From NCBI GenBank assembly GCA_039621445.1, contig CP154954.1, forward strand, positions 60,819,858-60,883,857: a stretch of 64,000 nucleotides of DNA, given 5' to 3'. The position numbers were made by a program, and so were the translations under genes. Source of the DNA: Euglena gracilis. Its lineage: Eukaryota; Euglenida; Euglenophyceae; Euglenales. Numbering within the stretch: the first letter of the stretch is position 1; each line of letters opens with the position of its first letter. Of the stretch, positions 34,885 to 45,456 are shown one piece after another. The notes under the pieces were generated by a model. It worked only from the letters and a program-made list of their open reading frames with translations, was not told the origin of the DNA and searched no databases.

Positions 34885-34972
34885 TGTATATGTACGTATG
34901 TACGTACGTGTGTACATAGGTAGGTAGGTCGGTAGGTAGGTAGGTAAGGTAAGTAGGTAGGTAGGTAAGTAT
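34885..34972. repeat. (GTAC/GTAG)n microsatellite
   Basis: tatgtacgtatgtacgtacg followed by about twelve taggtagg-type units. It continues into an AT-rich stretch at 35010-35070. No gene. Confidence 0.85.
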
Positions 34973-35944
34973 GTCCAGCCAAACTCTCTATGTATACACA
35001 CAGAGATGATAAAATATATATTATATAATACATATAATATTATATATGTGACATATAATATATATTAGAAAAATCATATGCGTGGTGAAACATATATCAT
35101 TTTGATAATGGTACAAGCTGTTACATCATATTCCAGCATTCCCTCCCGACGATGGCCAGCAGTGGCATGGCCAGGGGTCCTCCAGAGGAAGTGCAACCGG
35201 AATCCTGGTCCTGGCACACAAAGGTGTTCAGCCACGGGCGCTTTGTGTTTTGTGGGGGAATCCCGGCACTGTCTGAGACCGGGAGGGTGCCCAAGAGTTT
35301 GGTGTTGGGGGGATGTGGAACCCCCACTTGTTGTTGACCCTGTTGACCCGGTCCAGGGCTGAAAAGCACCCGCCCCCATCTTTGTGGGTGGGAGGAGAGG
35401 GGGGTCATCACCCCTTCCCATTTGGCCAGCACGAATTTTTTTCAAAATTTATTTCCCTTCCAAATTTGCTTTCCGAAGAAAGAATTTTTCCTTGCACGGT
35501 GGAGGGCAGGGCGTCGCTGAAACCGGAGTGCCCCATCCCGGGGACTGTCAATCCAGAAGCCTTTTTCCAGCCTCGGCCCCCCCCCCATCGACAAGCTTTA
35601 ATTATTTTTCAGCTGCCCGAAGGGCTGACTGAACGGTGACGTATTTTTGGCTTTCGGGGTCAAAATTGGGCCTAAGATTCGGGGGGGGGGGGGTTCGGAA
35701 AAAGGGTGGTCAGCTCAGAATTGTTTTTGGGGGGCATTTGGCAGTTATTTTGGCGCCCAGTTGGGCTGGCGGGACCCCGGCCTGGCTGGTTAAACCCCCA
35801 AACGGACCCATTCCAACCAGCCCAGACTTTCCAGCCTCTCAGAACCCCCACCCGGGTCTCTAAGCAACGCCCTGGGTGGGTCTTCATTGCACAGTCAAGC
35901 CAGTCGGATGCTGCCAGGCAGCCCACCAAGGGTGTGGAAGGACT

Positions 35945-36180
35945 AACCCCCCCCCCCAATAACCTGGTGGGGCCCTTGCTCCTGGCAGTGGCCGAATAAC
36001 TTGGCGGGAGGAGGGACAAAAAGGGATGGTTCCGGTAACTTGGCACCCCCTTTTTAGGCAAAGTTCCTTTGCGACGCTGAAAAAAGGGCCCAAATAGCCT
36101 GGCGGGGGGGGGGGGGGGCAGGGCCAAAAGCTGGTTCCAACAATCTGGCACCCGCCAGGCTATTTGGGGGGGGGGGGGTT
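35945..36180. mobile_element. TIR element, family A, copy 2
   Basis: Starts taacccccccccccccaata and ends ctatttgggg...ggtt, with the same internal order as the copy at 8050-8272 (cccttgctcctggcagtggc, gaataacttggcggg, ggttcc, aacttggcacc). An AAGGAC word occurs just outside each end (35937-35942 and near 36181-36187), suggesting a short target duplication. Confidence 0.75.
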
Positions 36181-37669
36181 CAAGGACCCACTCCAACCTG
36201 GCAGAATGGAGGAATGTTGGGCACCCTTGGACGACTGGCACTGGTCCACAGCTCTCTGGAGGCCCGAGAACTGAGCCAGTTCCGTCCTCTGGTGCAGGGG
36301 GTTGGGTCAGGGGATGTGTGGGAAGGCGCGGCGGGGGGGAAAGGCGACTTACGAGCGGACTGTGCAGCCCAGCACCACCACCTGCCAGCCACCTCAAATG
36401 TGGTGGCCCCAATATTCTCCATGTGGCGTGCTGGCCTGGCCCATGCCAGGCGGGGTTGGGATCTCCAGTCTTCGGCAGTCATTTTCCTGCTGCAAGCTGC
36501 CTTGGGTGTTTGCCTTCCTTTAACCCTGATACAAGCGCGGGTGCACTTATAGCGGACTGCCGCCTCTGGCAGGGTGGGGGGGGGGGGGGGGGCTACTATT
36601 TGGACCCTTCCTGCCCGATTTTTGTTGACTTCCTTTAAAAATCCCATCAAAATGGGTGGTGCGCTTGTCGTGGACCGCCGCCTTCAACGGTTGGGGGGGG
36701 GGGGGTGCGCCGCCCTTCGTAACAATCAGGTGAAGGATCGCCGACCTCGAAGGTGGACCGCTCGTTTTTGGAGTGCCGATGCGGCCGATTTCGGCAGAAA
36801 ATGAAAGAAAAATGATTTTGTTGTGGCATCTTCTGACAATGATGGTTCTGTGCAAGTGGTGAATGCTCGTGCAAGTCAAGGAAGCAACGAAGGACGTGGA
36901 AACGCGGGGGGCAAATGACTCCTCAGAAGAGGGCAAGTCAATTCCCTGGAGAGTTTGAAGTGCGTGGAACTGAACCATGAAAAAAAGAGAGAGAGTTGCC
37001 ATTGGGCCGGTTTTTTTTTTATTATCAAGGCGTGTAGGAGGCTCGTTTTCCCAGCTCTTACCCCGGGACATCGTTGGCCCAAATAGAAAGTTGTGATTGG
37101 GTCGGTTGCTGGAACAGGTGCTTGACTTTTTTTTGTGGGGCGCTTATTTTTAATTTCCTCTTGGACAATTTTGTGAAATTGTGAAAGCTGACTGGAAAAT
37201 TTGGGAGAGATTAATGGCAGTACCATAATTTTGCGTAAGATAAGATGATAGGTTTGTAAGGGCCCAAATTTGGGTGTGGAACACCAGGAGCTTGGCACGG
37301 CGATCATTGAACAACCAGAAAATTTTCTAAGTCTTTTACAGCAGAATCCTCAGAACCGGGCGATTTTTCGTGCCACGAAAAATCACGAAAAATCACGAAA
37401 AATCACGAATGGCAACATGGGGTCTTCCGCACGAAACTGAGGGAATCCCTGAAAAGTGGCATTTTGCGCCTCCCGGGCGGTAACTGCTGCATTTTACTCA
37501 CGCCCGCCGCGGGTAAAATGGTGCGCTTTTATTTGGACCCTGCGCTTGTGGCGGACCGGCGCTTCTATTAGGGGGGGCGGGCTTATGTCCTTGGTGTTCT
37601 GAGGGATGATACAATCCCTCCCTCCCTCCAAGCGCTTGGCCCCCCTCCTCCTTTTGTGCAAATTTGGCC

Positions 37670-38110
37670 CCCTAAACCCCCCCAAAATAAGACCCACCCC
37701 AAATTTGATCGCCCCAAAAATAAGACCCCCCAGGGACGATCGAGCAAAAATCCAAAATAAGACGCCCCAAGAAATTAGACCCCCCCACCCTGACGGCGCG
37801 AAGCGCTGGGGAGGGCAAATTTTTTCCCCAAAATACTACCAAAGGCCCCAGTTTCTGACACAAAAATGATGAAATTTCAAACATTGGGATTTTGAAGTGC
37901 AAAAAGAACGTGACTAATGTCAATTTGTGCCAATTACCAAATGGCGCATAGCGCCGAAGGAAAATTTTAGCGTCTTGGGAACCTGGAAAATGATGATTTT
38001 TTGCGGGTCCAGGTCGGTCAAGGAAAAATCCAAAAATAAGACCGACCCCAAAAATAAGGCCTGTCTGTAGGTTTCCAGCAATGGACCCCAAAATAATGCC
38101 GGGGGCTAAA
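37670..38110. repeat. Dispersed repeat, family E, copy 2
   Basis: Repeated ccaaaataagaccc, gagcaaaaatccaaaataag and gacggcgcgaagcgctgggg words around an AT-rich core. Related to 9425-9870. Confidence 0.55.
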
Positions 38111-38269
38111 GTTGGCCTTTGGCTTTTTGCACATGCCGCCCAAATTCTTGACACACATGCTTGGCTCCCTTAAGGTTGGCCCGCTGGCCTGACTTTCAAT
38201 CATGGCCCAGGCCAAGCGCCGGGGGGGGGGTAGCATCCTCTTCCAAAATGATTTCCAAATCTACCCCCC

Positions 38270-38515
38270 CCCCTAGTCGTACGACCACCCCTCAATTACG
38301 ACCACCCCCCCCGTCGCAGGTTGCAGGTCATGGGGGTGTTATGATCACACCCCCCCCGGTCACAGGTTGCAGGTTGCAAAAATTTTAACACCACCTTACC
38401 TACGACCGCCCCATCATTTACGACCACCCCCCGGTTGCAGGTTGCAGGTTATGGGGTTGTTATGACCACCCCCCCGGTCACAGGTTGCAGGAACCCGGTC
38501 GTGGGGGGGGGGACA
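38270..38515. repeat. Tandem cgaccacccccc / gtcacaggttgcaggtt repeat
   Basis: Three to four imperfect copies of a block with ttacgaccaccccccc, then gtcacaggttgcaggt and tatgggggtgttatgac. No coding frame. Confidence 0.7.
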
Positions 38516-38896
38516 AGAAACACCGTCAGTATTATCAGTCTGTATTCATACCTTGCACAAAAAGTTTTATTCGCATTTCAGCGTTCATCACGTCAGGGAA
38601 AGGGAGTTCCCAAGTCAAATGGACCAATAAAGCAGGTTCGGGAGATGTCTCCACAAGGTGTGTAACAAGTGTGGGCAACTCTGTGGGCACAGCAATGGCC
38701 AGGAGCCCAACCTCAGACAAATGCAACTATGTATGTCAGTTTTGCTCTCTGCTCTATCCTGGAGATCGCGAGCGTCATATGAATGATGGCATATTTCTGT
38801 AGTTTCTGCAAAAAAATTCAACTTGAGTTTGAGTAACATGATCTTTTACAAAAAATTTTCCCAAAAATAATGGGTTGGCACAATTTGAAATAGAAG

Positions 38897-39209
38897 GTCT
38901 CAATCAGGCTTGTGCTTAGTTGGGTGCCTACCCCACGGGGGGGGGGGGGGTGCTGGGGGGGGGCAGGCACCCCATAGCACCCGATCCGACCCCCCCGGGG
39001 GGGTAGGGTTTTGGGGGGTGCCTCCCTAGCAGGCACTCCCCTCCGACCCCGGCGCCAAGGGCGCTGGGGGCCCGGAAAAGGCCATTTTCAATGAAACTTT
39101 TCTGGGCCCCCAGACCCCTACCCTCGGGGGGGTGTGCCTGCTAGGGGCAGGCACTCTATAGCACCCACCCCCCTCCCCCCCGGTCGGTAAGCACAAGCAT
39201 GGTCTCAAT
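38897..39209. mobile_element. hAT-like MITE, copy 1, with 8-bp target duplication
   Basis: Element body 38905-39201 (297 bp) begins CAGGCTTGTGCTTAGT and ends GGTAAGCACAAGCATG, so the termini are inverted repeats matching at 13 of 14 positions. It is flanked by GTCTCAAT at 38897-38904 and 39202-39209, a perfect 8-bp duplication. The interior has a second inverted pair (ggtgcctaccccacgggg and its partners) and a shared gcccggaaaaggccattttc block. No open frame. The 8-bp duplication and CAGG start are typical of hAT superfamily elements; a transposase source is not in the window. Confidence 0.88.
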
Positions 39210-40443
39210 GGACTAGAAGGGAGAAATATAAGGTTTGAGAACTGTGTTTTGAATACATGGTGGAGGGATGTTCACGTTTACAATGACTTGGGTGTTTCAG
39301 GGAGGTTTTGCAACGCAACACATGCAAAATGGAAGACAGGTATTTATCCCAGTTACGCCACCATTGGCAATGTGTGGTAATGCCTGAGTGCTTCAAACAC
39401 GCGCTTTGTCAATAAAGCAGATGACAGATAAGCCCTGGTGCGTTTTTTTTTTCCTAGCACCTTTCTCAATGTAAGGATGTGGGTGGGTGTACATGTATGT
39501 ATGTGCATATACATCCATGTGCACGTGTATTTATATGTTCATGCACATGCTCTTTAGGGGAGTTGTGCAGAGGGAAGTTGATAACTGCACTTCTTAGACA
39601 ATTTCCCCTCAATTGTTTACAAATTTTCAAATTTCTTGAGAAATTTCCTCCCTCGGTGGTAAAAATCTCGTCGCGCATTTCAATTTCGAGAATACGCCAG
39701 AATGTGTTTCCCAGGCCTCGTGGGAAGCTGGATGTGAAATTTCTATTTTCAAGGAGAGTTTGTCAAAACCGACCCCCCGGGTTGTCCCTGCTATGGGAAG
39801 GCACCACAGCACAAGGTACCCCCCTCCCCCCAGGGTTGGTAAAAAGAAGCCTGCTTCAGGGTCCTCCAAGCATTTCAAAAGCAGAAAACTAATTGTATAT
39901 TTTAAAAAAATAATTAATTGGTTCTATTAATTCAATTTTTTTAAAAATATAATTAGAATGCTGCTGTCCCGTTCAAAAAAAATAAAATCTTTCTGGAAAT
40001 GTCTGTTGGTTTTGGATTTCTTATCAACACTGCATTTTCCCCAAAAGCGTGCGATACCAGGTTGGGATATCTGGAAAGGGTTTTTGGGTAGGGGGGCTGT
40101 GACAGCTTCCATCCTGGGAAATGCTCGCTGTGTTCAGCTGCCACCCACCCCTCCCACAGGCCTCCCTGTGGGTTGGGCCCACGTCGCTAAGCCTCCCGAT
40201 ATTTACGCTGTTTGTGCCCGCCGCAGTTTGTTGCTGCTGGCTGCTTGTTATTCGTCCCGCGTATGCCCACCGGCGCCGGAGACGCCTCCAAGAACCCTGC
40301 TGGGCTGCGCGGGGTGAATGAATGTGCACTCGATGCCCAAGATTCTCATTGGAAATTGTATTTTCCTGGTTGGAACCTCTCAATAAACCCCTCAATTTCC
40401 AATCTTTGGGGTATGTAGCCAACAGACCGTGAGCAAGCACCTC

Positions 40444-40571
40444 TGATGATGCTGGGCGATGCTGGGCAATGCAGGGCGATGCTGGGCGATGCTGGAATTT
40501 TGGAGACCAGAGGTGGGGTTCCGATGCTGGGCGATGCTGGGCGATGCAGGGCGATGCTGGGCGATGCTGGC
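40444..40571. repeat. gatgctgggc minisatellite, first array
   Basis: Ten-bp units gatgctgggc in two blocks separated by a 35-bp spacer with agaccagaggtggggttcc. The same unit recurs at 41935-41998, again next to a gaccagaggta word. Confidence 0.9.
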
Positions 40572-40929
40572 ATTTTTTTGTATATTTTGAAGAATTAAAC
40601 CCATTTTTGGGATAATTTCCCCACAATTCTCCAGTCTTACACCCATTTTGGCCATTATGGATCAATTTTTTGCTAATTTGGGGGTTATTTGTCACTGAAT
40701 TGGCAACTATCAGGCTAATTTGGGTATGGCATTTTGGGCCATTTTGTGCCGTTGTGGTGATTTTGGGTCATTTTTCACAATCTTTTGGCGTTTTTGGGCA
40801 TTTTTTTGGTCATTTGAAGCATTTTGGGTCATTTCGGTTGCTTTTTGAGGGCTTTTTGTGGTCAATTTTGGGGTTTTGTGGTCATTTTTGGGCTTTTGTG
40901 GTTATTTTGGTTAGGTTGGGTGCCATTGG

Positions 40930-41342
40930 ATGAATACTGGACAGATTCTGGACAAGATGCAGATGCTGGACAAGATGCAGGCGTTGGACAAGATGTACAT
41001 ACCAGACAAGATGCCGATGCTGGACAAGATGAAGTGGATGCAGATACTGGACAACCTGCAGATGGTGGACAAGATGCAGACACTGATAAGATGCCGATGC
41101 TGGACAAGGTGCCGATGCTGTACAAGGTGCAGATGCTGGACAAGGTGCAAATGCAGGACAACATGCAGATGCTGTACAAGATGCAGATGCTGGACAAGAA
41201 GCAGATACTGGACAAGATGAAGTGGATGCAGACACCGGACAACGTTGCAGATACTAAGAAGATGCCGATGCTGGACAAGGTGCAGATGGTGGACAAGATG
41301 CAGATGGTGGACAACATGCCGATGCTGGACAACGCCATTTGT
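40930..41342. repeat. 15-bp minisatellite (atgctggacaagatg-type), open in two frames
   Basis: About 27 imperfect copies of gatgctggacaagatgca. Because the unit is a multiple of three it stays open on the plus strand in two frames (MLDKMQ... and AGQDAD...) and on the minus strand. There is no composition or splice evidence that it is translated, so I call it a satellite. Confidence 0.85.
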
Positions 41343-41489
41343 TGTTGGTATAACCTCTGAACACTTACACTCGCCGCAGATCAAGCCTGGTCTGGGCGGG
41401 GTGTTGGTCGACACCCCGTTGCAATTGCAGGGGTGCCACCCTCCACCCTCCAGCACAACAACTGTTTTGGTCTCTGTTTGTCTGACCGG

Positions 41490-41885
41490 CAAGTGGTCAA
41501 GAAGCAGGCAAAAGTGGGCAAAGGTGGTCAAACAGCAACAAAAGTGGTCAAAAAGCAGCAAAAGCGATCAAAAAGTAGCAAAAATGGCCAAAAGTGGGCA
41601 AAAAGTTGCAAACGTGGGCAAAAGCGGTCAAAAAGCAGCAAAAGTTGTCAAAAGTGGTCAAAAAGCAGGCAAAAGTGGTCAAAAGTGGTCAAAAAGCAGC
41701 AAAAGTGATCAAAAAGCCGCAAAGGTGGTTGGAAATGGGCAAAAGTGGGCAAAAAGCAGTAAAAGTGGTCAAGAAGCAGTCAAAATTGGTCAAAAGGCAG
41801 CAAATGTGGGCAAAAGTGTTCAAAAAGCAGTCACAGTGGTCAAAAAGCAACCAAAGATAGCCAAAAGTAGACAAAAGTGGGCGAG
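41490..41885. repeat. Lysine-codon minisatellite (aaaagtggtcaaaaagcagc)
   Basis: About 400 bp of variable 9- to 20-bp units of caaaagtgg / tcaaaaagcagc. It is open as K/S/Q/V-rich peptide but shows no exon signals. The unit resembles the gcggtcaaaaagtggtcaaa stretch at about 846-865 in the dispersed repeat at 780-1067, a possible source of the array. Confidence 0.85.
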
Positions 41886-42044
41886 AGCAGCAAAACCAGC
41901 AGGCATAAAAGGTACACCTTCAAGGGCTCCAAAGGCGATGCTGGGCGATGCTGAGCGATGCTGGGCGATGCTGGGCGATGCTGGGCGATGCTGGGCCCAA
42001 GGGCATGGATGACCAGAGGTACTTGACCGTGAGAAAGAGCCCCC

Positions 42045-42550
42045 ATTTAAGTGAGCAGTGGCCAAATGGTGCGCGGCGCCCAAATAATTGTCACAGCCCC
42101 GACGGCCCGAAAGTGAAGTCCAAAAGAATGTGCCCACCCCCAAAAAAGCCACTTCAACCTTCGCTTTAGGATGGTGCCCAAATAACCCCCCCCCCACTTA
42201 TAAACCCCCCACTCATAACCCCCCTCTCACTTTTAAGCCCTCCCCTCGGGCCCTCCAACCAAACCGGGATTTATATACCTGGGGGAAGAAAAATAGAAGC
42301 GGAGACAAATTTTTCGGCTGCAAACCACCCAAAAGCTGATGATTTTTTGGCAACCTTTTGAGGCCAACCATCATCAAGAATGCATAATTTGTCCAAATTT
42401 GCCGAAAATTGCCAGTTTGGGGGGGTTTCTGGGTCATTTTGGGGGGTCGAATTTTCACCAACAATTCCGGGACCGATAAACCTCCCCCCACCTATAATCT
42501 CCTTCCCCTTGGGCCGACCAACCAAACCGGATCTATTAACCCTGGGGGGT
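42045..42550. repeat. Family C copy 2 next to family D copy 2
   Basis: 42045-42190 repeats gcccccatttaagtg, gtggccaaatgg, gaaagtgaagtcca and atggtgcccaaataa in the order of 3818-4032. 42210-42550 repeats the family D words found at 5395-5675 (ttgccgaaaattgcca, ttttcaccaacaattccggg, accaaccaaaccggat). The two families are adjacent here but separate in the first locus. Confidence 0.65.
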
Positions 42551-43474
42551 TTTAGGTGGGGGTTTAAGTGTTACACCCTTGAGGGTCCGAAACGACAGTC
42601 CGATAATGTGTGCACCCCATACATGGGGGATTACAGTCCAGCCCGGCCGGAGGCTGGGCCAGCCGGCCGCAGGCTGGTTAGCCAACTGGGCTGCCCAGCT
42701 CACTTATCCATGCATTTTTCCCCCTCGTCACAGCTTCCTCCATCACAGCCCCCCAGCCTTGATCTAGCTCCATCCATCAAAATGTCGAGAAGACAAAAAT
42801 GTTTCAGAAAATTTGTTTTTCATCGACCCAGCCCAGCCCCCTTCAGCCCCGGACCCCGGGGGGGGGGGGTCCAGCCAGCAGCTCATTTTCAGCCAGCAGA
42901 CTTTTTGCCAGCCGGAGGCTGGGCCCCCGGGGGGGGGGGGGGGGTCCTTGAGAACCTCCCTGATGTGTGTGTATGTATGTGGGTAGGTAGGTGGGTAGGT
43001 TGGCATGTGTGTGAGTGTTTGTGTGTAAAGCTTCCAAAGAGAATGGATTCTCCCACCCCGCAGACAGCCTACCATTGAAGGCTCTCCCTCTGCCTCAATT
43101 ACCTCCACAAATGGGAATTCCAAAGGTACAGCCTCCTCCCACCCCTTGCGCTGTTGCGTTTTCCTCCTTCCTCCCCTCCTTCCTCCAGCTTCCCCCTCTT
43201 TGTGTCTGTGTGTCCCTCGTCGCTCATTCCGTCTTGTGATGCTGCCCCTGTTGTCTCGCGTTTGATGTGGCGTAGTGGCCACGTCCTCACGCCCCTTCGA
43301 GGCAACCCACGCCCTTGCAGTGCAATTGCCTCCGAAGTTCCGTGCCTGTCACCAGGCTCTTTGGTTCGAGGTTGAGGCACATTTTTCATTCGGGTAAACC
43401 CCCCAGGGCTCCTATGGGTGGTGGGGGGTTGACCACCCACCCCACCCCCATCCTGGTGGGGGGGGGGGCGTATT

Positions 43475-43592
43475 TAGATCATATTTTTCATATTTTTCAT
43501 ATTTTCATATTTTTCATATTTTGCATATTTTTCATATTTTCATATTTTTCATATTTTTATATTTTTCATATTTTTCATATTTTCATATTTTT
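43475..43592. repeat. catatttttcatatttt minisatellite
   Basis: About 115 bp of catattttt/catatttt units. The Phe/Ile-rich open frame across it is an artefact. Confidence 0.9.
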
Positions 43593-44059
43593 CTTTCAGC
43601 GCCAAAAATTTTCTTTGCGTGGGTGCCAGGTGGGGGGGGTCGACCTCCCACCAGGCCTTGCCGCGCAGCCCTGCCCTCCTCCCCACCCCCCGATCAGAGG
43701 TGGTGAATGGGCATTGGATGCGGCGGTGAGGTTGACGTGGGTTGCGAGGGCGAGACATGACCTCCTTGGGCTCCCGTAAACCCCTCCATTGATAAAACCT
43801 TGGGTCAACAGGATCTGGCATGAGCTGGCATGAGTCATCAGCTTCTGCAGCTCCAGTTTGCTGGGTTCGTGGTGGCTGCCAGCTGTGGGAGGTTCCTAGG
43901 TTCCTAGGGCCCTCCCCTAGGAACGCACTGGTACATGCAGCACCCAGCACCCAGCACCCAGTCCAGCCCAGTACCAGCACCCAGGCACACGGTAGGTCAT
44001 GCAGGTCACACACACCTCAAGCACAGAAGGCCGGCCCTCGCCTCTCAGTGTCGCTCACC

Positions 44060-45021
44060 ATGGAATCGGTGCTCCGTTGGCCCGGACGGGCGGCCTCTCG
44101 TCCACGGCTGCCGCTTGGCCCATAGCAGAACAACTGCCCAGCCAGGCCTCTGCCCATGCCCCCAGATTCCCCTTGCGGAGACCAAGAAGTTGCTGGAACC
44201 CAGGACTTGCATAGGCTGGATGTCTTTGGGGAGTCAGGCGCCGCCATTGCCCCCTTTTCTCCCTTTTCTGAACAAGTGTTGGGTGACTCCTTGGCCTTTC
44301 CAGTCAACATGTCACCCCCAACCATGCCATCCCCCTGCCTATTGTCCTGCAGGGGCCAATAGACAGGGGCATATTGCCTCCTGCCTGCTGGGGCCAATAT
44401 GAAAGTGAGCTGGCCAGTGAGTGGGGGGGGGGGGTACAAAAGGCGTCATATGTCCAAAGGATTGGCATCGAGGTTGGTGCTTTCCGATTGGTGCATAAAG
44501 GTTCCACGGAGGTGGTCCTGTTTTTTCTTCTGTTAAACAAATGATTTGGTACAGAACTCCCTCACACGTTGCATTCCCGGCAGTATTGGAAAGCAAAGGC
44601 TCTATTTCACTCTGTGAGCACTCCCACCCTTGGGGTGTGCTGTTCCCACTGTTTTGTTCAATCCATCACCTCCAATAGGGGGTATGGAGGGAAGCAAAGT
44701 GGAGAATAGATCAGAAATGGTTTAATTGTTTGCATTATCAAAATAAACATTTTTAGGGGACTATGCCATGAAAAGGATTTATGCCAGGGGGCTTCCATCA
44801 TCTCTAGAAAAATTCCCATGATTTCATGGTGGCTGGAATAAAGGTGCTGGCTGGCTGCCCCCCCCCCTTGGGGGGGTAGGGGGGTCCTGCTCAAGAAATT
44901 CCCTGACCTGGACACTGCAGGAGCAGCTGCTGGCAAAGCAGCCCATGCCAGGTGCAAACTGAAAATGAAGTGCGATGTCAATGCAAATGAACCCAGATTT
45001 GATGACGGACGCCGCATTTGA
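44060..45021 (+). CDS. Small unknown protein, C-terminal exons supported
   Basis: Exon 44166-44197 follows a cccccag acceptor and reads IPLAETKKLLE. Exon 44895-45021 continues KFPDLDTAGAAAGKAAHARC, KLKMKCDVNANEPRF, DDGRRI and stops at TGA 45019-45021. The intron 44198-44894 has acc-CAGGAC at the start and GTCCTG-ctcaa at the end, an exact 6-bp stem in the canonical spacing, and the phases join. An ATG in good context at 44060 (MESVLRWPGRAASRPRL, arginine-rich and resembling a mitochondrial presequence) may be the first exon, but I could not resolve its 3' border. The product is small, basic and lysine-rich near the end; no family recognised. It ends about 430 bp before the C2 gene on the same strand. 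Confidence 0.5.
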
Positions 45022-45456
45022 ATGCGGAAGGCCAGGCTTCGGACCCCCCTAACAAAGTTTTCGCATCTGGCAAAGCAGGGCTGGTCCGGAAAAAAGAAGT
45101 GAAAGGGGGGGGGACAAAAAAGTTCAAAAATGGCCATTGTTGAGGGTTTTTGGATTTTCACCTCAATTTTTCTTGCCGAAACAAGTATTCCAACTGGATT
45201 GGGGCGTTTTGCTTGCTTTCAGGTTCCAGCCGGGTCCTGCCAGGCAGCCGGTAGGATCCACCCCCCTGGCCCCATCCCCGGGGGTCGGGGGGGTCCAGCC
45301 ACCACCTTTTTCCAGCCGGCCGGCCCCTGGGATCCTCAGACTGGGGATCTTAAGAATCCCCAGTCCAGGTCCAGAGGTGTGGAAGCGCTACGCAGGGGTA
45401 TGGCTTTGCTCTGCCCCTGAGTCCAGGCCTGTCGTCGTGGGGCCCCTCCGAGGGCG

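Larger units (their letters stand above)
28778..44059. other. Gene-poor 15-kb region of repeats and minisatellites
   Basis: Apart from the elements listed separately, I see no convincing exon. Weak open segments noticed are 32641-32720, 32967-33010, 35152-35337 (61 codons), 36214-36552 (112 codons) and 40228-40318; none shows a recognisable family or clear splice context. The region includes a T-tract, GT and GTAT microsatellites, hAT-like and other short TIR elements, and protein-like minisatellites. Confidence 0.4.

Noticed and set aside
35152-35337. 61-codon plus-strand frame beginning with ATG
   Set aside because: No family similarity, no conserved neighbours and no intron-end motifs, so evidence is insufficient.
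36214-36552. Plus-strand frame of 112 codons
   Set aside because: Starts in the flank of a TIR element and has mixed codon bias; no recognisable motif. Listed only as a weak open segment.
40824-42012. Frames of 178 and 255 codons with MQMLDK and KSGQK repeats
   Set aside because: Minisatellites with units compatible with open reading in several frames; no GC3 bias or splice signals as in the real exons.
42764-43282. Minus-strand frame of 172 codons containing EEAVPLEFPFVEVIEAEG
   Set aside because: It looks partly protein-like, but it overlaps G-tract hairpins and a dispersed repeat, has no splice context, and the plus strand is equally open.
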